From CAYMLQ01 sp964390795 (GTDB lineage: Bacteria > Verrucomicrobiota > Kiritimatiellia > RFP12 > UBA1067): DNA of 16,353 nucleotides. The DNA is taken from the NCBI GenBank assembly GCA_964390795.1, contig CAYMLQ010000096.1, forward strand, positions 1 through 16,353, written 5' to 3'. Positions 1-9,483 of the stretch are shown piece after piece. Numbering within the stretch: the first letter of the stretch is position 1; each line of letters starts with the position of its first letter. The notes beneath the pieces are model-generated. The model was not told where the DNA came from, did not search any database, and worked only from the letters and a program-made list of their open reading frames with translations. The position numbers and the translations under genes were made by a program.

Positions 1-27
1 CTGACGATTCGATTTAACAGTGCGGGC

Positions 28-55
28 TTGCAACTTCCTGAAAATGCGCTATGTT
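28..55 (+). promoter_or_regulatory. Candidate sigma70 promoter for ilvE-recQ
   Basis: TTGCAA at 28-33 and TATGTT at 50-55 are separated by 16 bp, a fair match to the -35/-10 consensus. Transcription would begin near base 62, leaving a leader of about 50 nt before the ilvE start at 114. The -10 overlaps an in-frame upstream ATG at 51, which argues against that ATG being the translation start. Nothing of an upstream gene is visible in bases 1-27. Confidence 0.5.
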
Positions 56-113
56 AATCGGTTTGTTTTTGGGGGGGCCGTGCGAAGAGGTCAACCCCTT
101 GAGGATTGGAGCC

Positions 114-1123
114 ATGAAAAACTTTGATTGGAAATCGTTGGGTTTCAAATACATGGAGACTCGCTGCCACATCCGCTACGTGTGGCGGGAGGGTGCGTGG
201 GAAGCGGGCGAGTTGGTCGACTCGCCGTATTTTCCCATGCACATCGCGGCCACGTGCCTGCATTACGGGCAGGCTGCGTTCGAGGGGTTGAAGGCTTTTC
301 AGTGCAAGGACGGAAAGATCCGCGTGTTCCGTCCGCAGGAGAACGCGAGGCGGATGGCGAACACGGCGCGGCGCACCTGCATGGCCGAGGTTCCGGAGGC
401 GATGTTCCTCGAGGCCGTGTCGCGCGTGATCCGCGCGAATGAGGATTACGTGCCGCCGTATGGGACGGGCGGCTCGCTGTACATCCGTCCGCTGCTGATC
501 GGCTCTGGCGCTCAGATCGGCGTGTCTCCTTCACAGGAGTACACGTTCATCGTTCTGGTCGTGCCTGTGGGCCCGTATTACAAGGGCGGCCTGCAGCCAG
601 TGAAGGCGATGATACTCGACGATTTCGACCGCGCGGCGCCGCTGGGCGTGGGCGACGTGAAGGTGGCCGGCAACTACGCGGCCAGCCTGTACGCCCACGA
701 GTACGCCAAGCACGCGGGGTATCCGGTGGAACTCTATCTCGACGCGAAGGAGCACGCGTTCGTCGAGGAGTTCGCGACCTCCAATTTCATCGGCATCACG
801 CGGGACGGGCGGTATGTGACGCCCGACTCGCACTCGATTCTGCCGAGCGTGACCAACAACACGCTGAAGCAGATTGCGGCCGACCTGGGGATGACGGTCG
901 AGGTGCGGCCGGTGCCGTTCGAGGAGCTGCCGGACTTCGCCGAGATCGGCGCGTGCGGCACGGCCGTGGTCGTGACGCCCGTGTGCGAGATCGTGCGCGG
1001 CGATACGGTTATCAAGATCGGCTCCGAGACGGGCTGCGGCCCGGTTTTGCAAAAGCTGTACGAGACGGTGCAGGGCATCCAGTACGGCGAGCTGCCGGAT
1101 ACGCACGGCTGGTGTGTTGAGGT

Positions 1124-1127
<4 letters not shown>
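114..1127 (+). CDS. ilvE: Branched-chain amino acid aminotransferase
   Basis: This is a PLP enzyme of fold type IV. It interconverts valine, leucine or isoleucine with their 2-oxo acids, using glutamate/2-oxoglutarate, in the cytoplasm. The product is 337 aa, normal for the longer class of bacterial and eukaryote-like BCATs. Visible motifs are HYGQAAFEGLKAF (about 50-62), SLYIRPLLIGSG (121-132), DVKVAGNYAASLYA (181-194) with K183 as the expected PLP lysine, and VEEFATSNFIGI, followed by SVTNNTLKQIA near the cofactor phosphate site. The usual KxGGNYA reads KVAGNYA, a mild substitution. ATG 114 is chosen because GAGG lies 9 nt upstream; the in-frame ATG at 51 sits inside the -10 element and would add 21 atypical residues. 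The stop overlaps the GTG start of recQ by 4 bp (GTGA), so the two are probably co-transcribed. The aminotransferase identity is firm; exact substrate preference is inferred from the family. Confidence 0.93.
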
Positions 1128-3301
<2,174 letters not shown>

Positions 3302-3316
3302 TCGGCCAGCTTTGAG

Positions 3317-3346
3317 CCACTATCATTGAACCACTATCTGATTGAA
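3317..3346 (+). repeat. Tandem direct repeat upstream of the envelope gene run
   Basis: CCACTATCATTGAA (3317-3330) is followed at once by CCACTATCTGATTGAA (3331-3346). The two differ only by a 2-nt TG insertion. The second copy runs into the candidate -35 element TTGAAT. It could be a pair of binding sites for a regulator or a simple slippage duplication; the sequence cannot separate these. Confidence 0.6.
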
Positions 3347-3370
3347 TGGCCGTTTCATTTGGTGCATACT
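3342..3370 (+). promoter_or_regulatory. Candidate promoter for the envelope gene run
   Basis: TTGAAT (3342-3347) and CATACT (3365-3370) are separated by 17 bp. Transcription would start near 3377, giving a leader of about 60 nt. That leader holds an inverted repeat, GCACGC (3385-3390) with GCGTGC (3405-3410), which could form a 6-bp hairpin ahead of the ribosome binding site. The 137-bp gap after recQ contains no clear terminator. Confidence 0.4.
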
Positions 3371-3438
3371 TATCACCTGAACAAGCACGCAGTCTCTTTA
3401 TGCGGCGTGCAGGTAACACGTATTTGAAAGGAGACCTC

Positions 3439-3978
3439 ATGAAATCCGCTGCCCTTATCGTGGTTCTGTATGCGTTCTTGTGTGTTGGCGCCGTGTCAAG
3501 CGCTTCGGCGCAGGATGGCCGGTCTTACACGCCGTTCATGCTGAGTTTTGTGACGCCGCTGCAGGGGCCGCCGCGCGACTTCGACGTCGGAGGTCTGCGC
3601 ATCAGCGGCATCTACGGCGAATGCCGCGATTTCGACGGGCTGGATCTCGGTTTTGTCGGGCGCGCCACGGGGCACGGCAACGGCTTGCAGTCCTGCGCGG
3701 TGAACCTCGTGGACGGCGACGGCGTGGGGCTTCAGGCGAACTGGCTGGTTGGGTTCGTGAAGGGCGAGTATGCCGGTTTCCAAGTTGGCACCGTCAACTA
3801 CGCAGCCAAGGCGCAGGCGCTCCAGATCGGTTTCTATAACGGCTCGGAGTACATTCAGGGGTTGCAGATCGGCGTGATCAACATCACGCGCCAGATGATC
3901 GGCATGCAGATCGGTCTGGTCAACGTGGTCCAGGATAACGATGTGCCGTTTCTGCCCATCATCAACTGCTCCTTCTAA
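3439..3978 (+). CDS. Exported surface-repeat protein (LA_2272-like repeats)
   Basis: The product is 179 aa. It begins with a clear signal peptide (MKSAALIVVL, hydrophobic core, cleavage likely after SSASA, about residue 24). From about residue 65 to the end it consists of about seven repeats of 14-16 residues with the pattern G-h/x-Q-h-G-h-h-N: DLGFVG, GLQSCAVN, GLQANWLVG, GFQVGTVN, ALQIGFYN, GLQIGVIN and GMQIGLVN. It ends in FLPIINCSF. I recognise this as the type named after the Leptospira LA_2272 surface repeat; the molecular role is unknown. Regular short glycine-punctuated strands suggest a beta-structured outer-membrane or surface protein (inference). ATG 3439 is supported by AAAGGAGA 5 nt upstream; an in-frame upstream extension to 3346 lacks the signal-peptide arrangement and overlaps the promoter. 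It opens the envelope run, 55 bp before the next gene. Confidence 0.75.
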   Translation: MKSAALIVVLYAFLCVGAVSSASAQDGRSYTPFMLSFVTPLQGPPRDFDVGGLRISGIYGECRDFDGLDLGFVGRATGHGNGLQSCAVNLVDGDGVGLQANWLVGFVKGEYAGFQVGTVNYAAKAQALQIGFYNGSEYIQGLQIGVINITRQMIGMQIGLVNVVQDNDVPFLPIINCSF

Positions 3979-4000
3979 GCTGCTCGTTCGGAACAGGCGA

Positions 4001-4018
4001 CCGATCACGCAAGATCGG
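4001..4018 (+). promoter_or_regulatory. Short hairpin before the PEGA/CsgG-like gene
   Basis: CCGATC (4001-4006) and GATCGG (4013-4018) are perfect inverted arms around a 6-nt loop. No T-run follows, so it is not an intrinsic terminator. Its 3' arm abuts a GGAG-like sequence and lies 15 nt before the ATG at 4034, so it could tune translation or message stability (inference). Confidence 0.35.
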
Positions 4019-4033
4019 AGATAAGAGGTGAAT

Positions 4034-5347
4034 ATGAGAACACGTCAGGCGTTTCAGGTGTTTGCGGGAACCGTAGCGGTCTGCGTCGGACTGTTGGCGG
4101 AGGTCTGTTTTTCGGCGGAGGTGAAGACCACCATCGAGGCTCCGGAGGCCGTCCAGAACATTACGCTCGCCGATGGCAGCTCAGTGCAGGTCAAGACAGG
4201 CGTCAAGGTCGAGGTGATGGAAAGAAAGAGTGACCAGCCGCGACCCGCACGCAAGACGGCGATCTTCGTTGATAATCGTGCCGGGGCGCAGCTCAACGAG
4301 AATGTCCTGCGGTTCGAGGACCACGTGTCGGCGCGTGTCGGCGGCGACGCGTTCGAAGTCATCAGCAAGGAAGATGTCGTGAAGGCGCTGAAGATGTATC
4401 CGGAGAATGGCGGGGCGGTTTTCAAGGCGCTTTTCGACGGCGAGCGCAATGCGCTGGGCACGAAAGAGGACCGGAAGCTCACCGGCGACACGTCGGCGTT
4501 GCGCCTGTCGCAGAACATGGGTGCGGACTATCTGCTGATGGTGGCGCTCGACTCGTTCAATTCGGAAACCAAGCACTACAAAACCGCCGAAATCGACGTC
4601 GTGAACAAAGTGTATACGTTGCGCGGAACCTACAAGTTGTTGGATGGCGTGACGGGTGGCACAATCGGCGGGCAGCCGGTGCGCGCGTCGAAGACCATCA
4701 GGGAAAGCGCGAATCTCAGTGTTGACAATACGGACGTGACCGCCGAGCTGATTGAAAAGCTGGCGGATTCGGTGGCGCAGGACATGCTGAAGAAAGCCGA
4801 GGTGTTCCGTGAGGCGTCGGCCATCGGCGACATCCCCGTGACGATCCGGTGTCAGGCACGCGATTTGCAGGGGAACGAGATTTCGCTGACGGATATCAGC
4901 GTGACGGAGGATAACCGTATCGCCAAGGGCGCGAATCCGGTGCCGCTGCAGGTCGTGGCGACGGTCGCGTTCGACGGCATGGTGATGGGGTCCACACCCG
5001 CCACGGTCAAGGTCAAAGCCGGAGCGCACAAGCTGAGGCTGACGCGGCCGGGCTTCGAAGACGCCGAGATGACGGTCAAGGCTGTGGAGGGAATGGACCT
5101 CGTGGTGAGCATGCAGATGAGCGGCGAGGGCTTTGCGCGCTGGCTGCAAATCCGAGACGCACTGAACGCGCTGGACGTCTCGCGCAAAATGACCGATGCC
5201 GAGGCTGAGCGCATCCGCGGCATCGCGCAGATGTTCCGGCAGAGCGGATACCGGATCGACCACCGCAGCACGTCAGAAGAGAAGGCGGACGTGAAGATCG
5301 ACGCGAAAGAAATGCCACAAATCAACGTGTACAAGAGTATCCTTTAA
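4034..5347 (+). CDS. Exported CsgG-like protein with C-terminal PEGA domain
   Basis: The product is 437 aa. Residues 1-28 look like a signal peptide (cleavage near CFSA/EV), with no lipobox cysteine. Residues about 73-265 resemble the CsgG/TolB-N type fold: KTAIFVDNRAG, FEVISKEDVVKAL, the SQNMGADYLLMVALDSF segment, then YTLRGTYKLLDGVTGG and ELIEKLADSVAQDM. Residues about 304-363 read as a PEGA domain, a surface-protein beta module: VAFDGMVMGSTPATVKVKAG, then HKLRLTRPGFED. A charged C-terminal tail follows. CsgG-like proteins often form or assist outer-membrane secretion and assembly complexes; that role here is inferred. ATG 4034 has AGAGG 5 nt upstream; a GTG at 4028 in the same frame is the alternative. 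The next gene follows after 23 bp and encodes a second CsgG-like protein. Confidence 0.65.
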   Translation: MRTRQAFQVFAGTVAVCVGLLAEVCFSAEVKTTIEAPEAVQNITLADGSSVQVKTGVKVEVMERKSDQPRPARKTAIFVDNRAGAQLNENVLRFEDHVSARVGGDAFEVISKEDVVKALKMYPENGGAVFKALFDGERNALGTKEDRKLTGDTSALRLSQNMGADYLLMVALDSFNSETKHYKTAEIDVVNKVYTLRGTYKLLDGVTGGTIGGQPVRASKTIRESANLSVDNTDVTAELIEKLADSVAQDMLKKAEVFREASAIGDIPVTIRCQARDLQGNEISLTDISVTEDNRIAKGANPVPLQVVATVAFDGMVMGSTPATVKVKAGAHKLRLTRPGFEDAEMTVKAVEGMDLVVSMQMSGEGFARWLQIRDALNALDVSRKMTDAEAERIRGIAQMFRQSGYRIDHRSTSEEKADVKIDAKEMPQINVYKSIL

Positions 5348-5370
5348 TGTTTCGCTGAGGAGGACAAGAG

Positions 5371-6270
5371 ATGAATAACGCTTGGCTGTCGGGATTGGTG
5401 GGGCTTCTGTTTGCTGGGTCGCTTTTCGCCCAGGGTGGCAAGGAGACGTTGGCGGTTGCCACGGTGAGTTCGACCGCGGCGCTGAAGGCGGACATGGGGC
5501 GGCGCGGCATGAGCGCGTCGTTTAACCGGGTGTTGGAATCGCTGGATCAGCACTTGGTGACGAGCCTCACCCAGACCCGCAAGTTTACTGTTGTGGGCCG
5601 CAAGGGGTTGCTGAAGGACGTGTTGGATGAGCAGGACTTGGCGCAGTCGGGCTTGGCGAATGTGGACACCGCGCCCGAAGCCGGGCAGTTGAAAGGGGCC
5701 AAGTATACGCTGACCACCACGATGGACAGTTTTCTCGAGAACCGCGAGGTCGCCTCTTTTGCTGAGGGCCGGAAAATGAAGCGCCGGTTTCAACTTTCCG
5801 CGCAGGCGGTCATCACCGACACCACCACAGGCGAGATCTTTGACTCGGCGAACGTCCAGTTGGATAAGATCGACATCGTTGATCTGCCAGCCAATGTGTC
5901 CGAGACGGAGGTCGGCTCCCGTACCGACGAGCTGATGCCGATTCTGGCGCGCGAATTGGCGGAGCGAGTCTCCGCAAGCACGGTTGCCGTCGTCTTTCCC
6001 GTCAAGGTGATTGATATCGAAGACGAGAAGGTTCTGACGCTGAACCGGGGCGCCAGTCTTTTCGCGGAAGGCGATGTGGTGCAGCTTTATGGCCCCAGCA
6101 AGACGATTACTGATCCCGATACGGGCGCGGTGATCAAGCGCAAGGGCAAGCCGGTCGGTACTGCGCGGATCACCAGTGTGGAGCCGGATCACAGTCAGGC
6201 CGAGCTGATTGAGAATGGTGGCGTCAAGGTCGGGTGCCAGGCCTCCAAGCTTCTGATTCCAAAGGAGTGA
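5371..6270 (+). CDS. CsgG-family exported protein with FlgT-like C-terminus
   Basis: The product is 299 aa. A signal peptide covers about residues 1-20 (cleavage near LFA/QGG). There is no lipobox cysteine, unlike curli CsgG, which is a lipoprotein. Residues about 25-205 carry the CsgG pattern: a first strand TLAVATV, a helix SFNRVLESLDQHLVTSL, RKFTVVGRKGLLKDVLDEQ, then GAKYTLTTTMDSF and AVITDTTTGEIFDS. Residues about 206-296 (FPVKVIDIEDEKVLTLNRG, DPDTG at 248-252, GTARITSVE) resemble the small C-terminal beta domain of FlgT-type proteins. AGGAGG lies 7 nt before the start. The stop is 2 bp before the next ATG, so coupling to the COG3014 gene is likely. A periplasmic or outer-membrane assembly role is inferred. 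Confidence 0.72.
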   Translation: MNNAWLSGLVGLLFAGSLFAQGGKETLAVATVSSTAALKADMGRRGMSASFNRVLESLDQHLVTSLTQTRKFTVVGRKGLLKDVLDEQDLAQSGLANVDTAPEAGQLKGAKYTLTTTMDSFLENREVASFAEGRKMKRRFQLSAQAVITDTTTGEIFDSANVQLDKIDIVDLPANVSETEVGSRTDELMPILARELAERVSASTVAVVFPVKVIDIEDEKVLTLNRGASLFAEGDVVQLYGPSKTITDPDTGAVIKRKGKPVGTARITSVEPDHSQAELIENGGVKVGCQASKLLIPKE

Positions 6271-6272
6271 GC

Positions 6273-7700
6273 ATGATGAGGCGCATCACACAGACTTTAC
6301 GTGAAGCGCGATGGCAGGCTGCGCTCGGCATGCTGGCGATGCTGGTGTTCAGCGGTTGCAAGACCTATGACCAGCAACTGCGCGAAATCCGGACGGCCTA
6401 TCGCGCGGGCGATTTCGGGATGGCAGCCGATCTGGCTGCAAAGCGGTTGGAGGATGCGCGCGAGGGCCGCGACGAACTGATCTGGACGCTCGAGGCCGCC
6501 ACGCTGATGCGGAGCGCCGGGCGCTTCGAGGCGAGCGCTTGCGCGTTTGAAAATGCAAACCTGTGCTACGAAAAGAATCTGCAGAAGGCCAAGATCCGGA
6601 TTGGAGATGAGAGTCTGGCCTTGGTGACGAACCCGGCCAAGCTGCCTTATATGGGGCGGGCGTACGACGGTATTATGATCAGCGTCTATCAGGCGCTGGC
6701 CGCATTACGGAAGGGTGACCGGGAGTCGGCGCGGGTCTACATCAACCGCACGTACCAGCGTCAGCAGGAGGCGGTGGCTGACCATGCGGCGAAGATCGAG
6801 AAAGAGAGTGCGCGCATCAAGGGCGACAAGAATGTGTCGCGCACGATGAACGACCCCGCATTCGGCACGGCCGTTGCCCGGCTGGACAGCCCAGTGGCGG
6901 GGCTTTCTGCCTACGCCGATTATGTGAACCCGTTTGCCGTCTATCTGGACGGGCTCTATCACTGGAACGCAGGGGAAGATCAGTCCGATGTGCAGCGTGC
7001 GCAGAAGTGCTTTGAGCGGGTCTTGGCGTTTGCTCCCGACAACCCGTATGTGCGTGAAGATCTTGAACGTTCGATGAAGGCCACGACCTCGGCACAGGGC
7101 GAGGAGTCAGCCTGCTATGTTCTGTTCGAAACGGGCTCGGCCCCAAGTCGCGAAGCGGTCCGGATCGATCTGCCGATCATCGTGGCGCGCGTGTCCTATG
7201 TCGGCGTATCGTTTCCGAAGCTGAGGATGCACGACGCCTATGTGAAAGCGCTCACGGTGGAAGCGGACGGCACGTCCTGGCAGACCCGGCAGGTTGCCAG
7301 TATGGACGCCATTGTCGGGCAGGACTTTCGGAACGAACTGCCCAGCATTATCGCGCACGCGACGGCCTCGGCCGTGGCGAAAGCGGCGGCGGCTTACGCG
7401 CTGAATACGGCGGCGAAAGAGTCGGGTGGCGAGGGCGCGCAACTGGCGTCTCAAATTTTAACGGCGGGCTATCAACTCGTCATGAATGTAGCGGATACGC
7501 GCACGTGGAACACGCTGCCCAAAGAGTTTCAGATCTGCAAACTTCCGATTCCGGCCGGGCGGCGTATCACGCTGACCGTGCCCGCATGCGGATGGCGGCA
7601 GGAGTTGACGTTGAATGAAGGCCGCGTGGTCGTTGTTTGGGCGAAGGCTGTGGATCAGCCGCGCCAGATGGCGCTCACGCAGTTCACCTTGAAAAAGTAA
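6273..7700 (+). CDS. COG3014-type lipoprotein of the LpoB/YcfL neighbourhood
   Basis: The product is 475 aa. A lipobox FSGC places the lipidated cysteine at residue 29, so it is a predicted lipoprotein. Residues about 35-255 are helical and TPR-like, with short repeats such as AGDFGMAADLAAKRLEDA and GDRESARVYINRTYQRQQEA. A later beta-rich part contains YVLFETGSAPSREAVRIDLP (282-301) and GVSFPKLRMH, and a final block contains ADTRTWNTLP (407-416) and PIPAGRRITL. These blocks match my memory of the COG3014 family, whose function is unknown but which often sits beside ycfL and lpoB. Residues about 367-390 are an Ala-rich helix. Of the two adjacent ATGs (6273, 6276) the first has AAAGGAG 5 nt upstream, overlapping the previous stop. 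It is tightly packed between the CsgG-like gene (2 bp) and ycfL (10 bp). Confidence 0.75.
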   Translation: MMRRITQTLREARWQAALGMLAMLVFSGCKTYDQQLREIRTAYRAGDFGMAADLAAKRLEDAREGRDELIWTLEAATLMRSAGRFEASACAFENANLCYEKNLQKAKIRIGDESLALVTNPAKLPYMGRAYDGIMISVYQALAALRKGDRESARVYINRTYQRQQEAVADHAAKIEKESARIKGDKNVSRTMNDPAFGTAVARLDSPVAGLSAYADYVNPFAVYLDGLYHWNAGEDQSDVQRAQKCFERVLAFAPDNPYVREDLERSMKATTSAQGEESACYVLFETGSAPSREAVRIDLPIIVARVSYVGVSFPKLRMHDAYVKALTVEADGTSWQTRQVASMDAIVGQDFRNELPSIIAHATASAVAKAAAAYALNTAAKESGGEGAQLASQILTAGYQLVMNVADTRTWNTLPKEFQICKLPIPAGRRITLTVPACGWRQELTLNEGRVVVVWAKAVDQPRQMALTQFTLKK

Positions 7701-7710
7701 GGAGTGCATC

Positions 7711-8139
7711 ATGAGAAACGCAACAGGCGTCGGACTCGCCGTGCTGGCGTGCGCCGTGCTCGTGTCGGGCTGTGCGACGACGGTGAATACGGTGGAAAAC
7801 GCGGATAAGGCGGGTGTGCGCGAGATGGTTAATGATAAGCGGGTTGTTTCGGACCGCACGCTTGAGAACCGGATCGCCGTCGTCGGCATCAATCAGATGC
7901 AGACCCCGGCTGGTTTTCAGCGCATCCAGCTCGAGATCTACAATCTGAGGCGCACCATCCAGTCGTTCTTTTACACGGTCGAATGGTTTGACGCGGACGG
8001 CATGCGGGTCGAGACGGCAACGGGAGGCTGGACGGAGCAGCAGATTCTGGCGCGCGAGAGTCTCTTCCTGACCTTCACGGCACCCTCTCCGCGGGCGAAG
8101 GATTTCGTAGTGAAACTGGTCGAAAGACCCCGGCGTTAA
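7711..8139 (+). CDS. ycfL: YcfL family (DUF1425) lipoprotein
   Basis: The product is 142 aa. The lipobox LVSGC puts the lipidated cysteine at residue 21. The mature part has the YcfL/DUF1425 signature: NDKRVVSDRTLENRIAVVGI, RIQLEIYNLRRTIQSFFYTV, EWFDADGMRVETATGGW, then TFTAPSPRAKDFVVKLVE. This is an immunoglobulin-like small beta domain in the periplasm, tethered to a membrane. In E. coli ycfL lies directly before lpoB, and the same order is kept here, with lpoB starting 20 bp downstream. The specific function is not known. TAAGGAG, overlapping the previous stop, supplies the ribosome binding site 6 nt upstream. The length is typical for the family. Confidence 0.85.
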   Translation: MRNATGVGLAVLACAVLVSGCATTVNTVENADKAGVREMVNDKRVVSDRTLENRIAVVGINQMQTPAGFQRIQLEIYNLRRTIQSFFYTVEWFDADGMRVETATGGWTEQQILARESLFLTFTAPSPRAKDFVVKLVERPRR

Positions 8140-8159
8140 GTTAAGAAAGGAACACTGAA

Positions 8160-8756
8160 ATGAAACGATTGACACAGGTTTTTACGATGACGGCGGTTGG
8201 GTGCGGATGTCTCCTGCTGGCTGGGTGCGCGACAACGCCCTCGGTCACGCGTATTCAGGCGGGCGGGCCTACGGCGGTCACGAGCTCGGGCGTGGATTTG
8301 GCTGATTTCAAGGCCACGGCGGGACAGATGGTGAAAGAGTTGCTGGCGCATCCCGCCGTTTCCGGTTTCAGGGGGCAGAATGGGCGCGCACCCGCGCTCA
8401 ACAGAGGCCAGATCGTCAACAAGTCTGACCTGATGTTGGACATGGGGCAGCTCGCCGGACGCATTAACGAGGATCTGCTCAACAGCGGCTTAGTCGAGCT
8501 GGTCGCGAACGACAAGGGCGTGGCTGACGCGGCGGCGTTGGACGCCTGGGAAAAGGACGTGAAGAGCGTGAAGAGCGCGCGCGCCGATTTCCTTTTGGAG
8601 GGCGAAATCATGCTGCTCTCGGCAAAGGACGGACGTCTGCGCGAGAAAACCTACACCTTCCAACTGCGCCTGAACGACACCAAGACGCGTCGCACGGTGT
8701 GGCAGCGGACGGTGGACGTCTCGAAACAGAGCACCCGTCCTATGGCGGGATGGTAA
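8160..8756 (+). CDS. lpoB: LpoB-type lipoprotein (penicillin-binding protein activator family)
   Basis: The product is 198 aa. The lipobox LLAGC gives a lipidated cysteine at residue 23. A short linker (TTPSVTRIQAGGPTAVTSSG) leads to the LpoB domain: DLADFKATAGQMVKELLAHP, NKSDLMLDMGQLAGRINEDL, GLVELVANDKG, ADFLLEGEIM and YTFQLRLNDTKTRRTVWQRT. In E. coli LpoB crosses the periplasm from the outer membrane and stimulates peptidoglycan synthase PBP1b. The E. coli linker is long and disordered; this one is short, and no PBP gene is in view, so activation of a PBP1b-like enzyme is only inferred. The domain shares a fold with TolB-N and CsgG, which links it to the two CsgG-like proteins in the same run. 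AAAGGA lies 8 nt before the start. Confidence 0.8.
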   Translation: MKRLTQVFTMTAVGCGCLLLAGCATTPSVTRIQAGGPTAVTSSGVDLADFKATAGQMVKELLAHPAVSGFRGQNGRAPALNRGQIVNKSDLMLDMGQLAGRINEDLLNSGLVELVANDKGVADAAALDAWEKDVKSVKSARADFLLEGEIMLLSAKDGRLREKTYTFQLRLNDTKTRRTVWQRTVDVSKQSTRPMAGW

Positions 8757-8762
8757 GCGACG

Positions 8763-8805
8763 TACAGGCACGGACGGGCCTGTAGCCCCGCTTGAAAGGC
8801 GGGGC
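8763..8805 (+). repeat. Two back-to-back hairpins after lpoB
   Basis: TACAGGC (8763-8769) pairs with GCCTGTA (8778-8784) around 8 nt. Directly next to it GCCCCGC (8785-8791) pairs with GCGGGGC (8799-8805) around 7 nt. Both stems are perfect 7-bp matches with no gap between them. No T-run follows, so this is not a standard intrinsic terminator. It resembles a REP-like palindromic unit or an mRNA-stabilising 3' end. It separates the lipoprotein genes from the DUF6941-like gene. Confidence 0.6.
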
Positions 8806-8828
8806 CAGTCACCCAAGGGAGAAATCTT

Positions 8829-9248
8829 ATGATACCGGATTTGCAGGCGAGTGTGCTGTGCGACGACGTGCGCCAGGAGCGGAACGGGAAGTTCATGCTG
8901 ATCGGCATTTTCGACGGGCTGGTGCAGTCGGTGACTCAGCCGGTGTGCCCGCGCATCTGTCTGATGAACCGCTGGTGCATGGGCGAGGGCGAATTCACGC
9001 AGCGCTCGCGCGTCGTCGCTCCGGACGGCTTCACGGTGGTGGGCGAGGGACAGGCGGTGCCCATCAAGCTTTCAAACGACCAGCAGATCGCGACCACGGT
9101 CGAGGTCTTCATCAATCTGGCCTTTCATCAAGCGGGTACGCACTGGGTCGAAATTCATCTGGATCAGCAGCTCAGGATGCGCTACCCCCTGCATGTGCGA
9201 AAAGTCCAGCCGCAGCCGCAGCCCGAAAACCAGCCCAAAGCACAATGA
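8829..9248 (+). CDS. Small protein resembling DUF6941
   Basis: The product is 139 aa with no signal peptide or membrane segment, so probably cytoplasmic. It starts IPDLQASVLCDDVRQERNGK and continues with FMLIGIFDG, then PVCPRICLMNRWCMGEGEF, VVAPDGFTVVGEGQ and HWVEIHLDQQ. This matches my memory of the DUF6941 family of short bacterial proteins with no known function; the family name is given with moderate confidence. The pattern suggests an all-beta sandwich. The last 15 residues are a Gln/Pro-rich tail (PQPQPENQPKAQ). AAGGGAG lies about 7 nt before the ATG. It follows lpoB after 72 bp that contain two hairpins, so it may be the last gene of the run or be regulated separately. Confidence 0.65.
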   Translation: MIPDLQASVLCDDVRQERNGKFMLIGIFDGLVQSVTQPVCPRICLMNRWCMGEGEFTQRSRVVAPDGFTVVGEGQAVPIKLSNDQQIATTVEVFINLAFHQAGTHWVEIHLDQQLRMRYPLHVRKVQPQPQPENQPKAQ

Positions 9249-9483
9249 AAATGGGGTCTTCAACGCAATTCATGTGAGAGCAAAAGAAAAGCCGCCTCAC
9301 GGTCGCGCTCGGCCCAGTACGCTATTTTCCAGCATTCCACCCTTCCAAAACAGGGCGCTTCCTCTCCCAACTCCTAACGCCTAACTTCTAGCTCTTCCCT
9401 ACTTTTGAGCCGGCTCTATTTTTCATCGACTTTAGGCGTCAAATCATCGATCATATGTGGTTTGAAACAAGGGGTGGCGTTTA
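9249..9483. other. Intergenic stretch with degenerate repeats, no gene
   Basis: I see no convincing coding region here. Bases 9325-9350 (TTCCAGCATTCCACCCTTCC) repeat the motif of the argJ-argB spacer. Bases 9363-9398 are pyrimidine-rich with CTCCTAACGCCTAAC-like short repeats. GAGCCGGCTC at 9407-9416 is a perfect palindrome without spacer. A weak promoter-like pair, TTTAGG and TATGTG spaced 17 bp, lies at about 9431-9459. Base composition is clearly less GC-rich than in the flanking genes. Confidence 0.55.

Noticed and set aside
51..113. Upstream ATG for ilvE
   Set aside because: It sits within the -10 element and adds residues unlike the family; ATG 114 has a well-placed GAGG.
8792..9277. 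Alternative + frame of 161 codons over the DUF6941-like gene
   Set aside because: It begins inside the double hairpin, has no ribosome site, and has shadow-type composition; the 139-aa frame has AAGGGAG and a plausible family match.
9407..9416. GAGCCGGCTC followed by TATTTTT as a possible terminator
   Set aside because: The palindrome has no spacer, so only a 3-bp stem could form around a 4-nt loop, too weak for termination.
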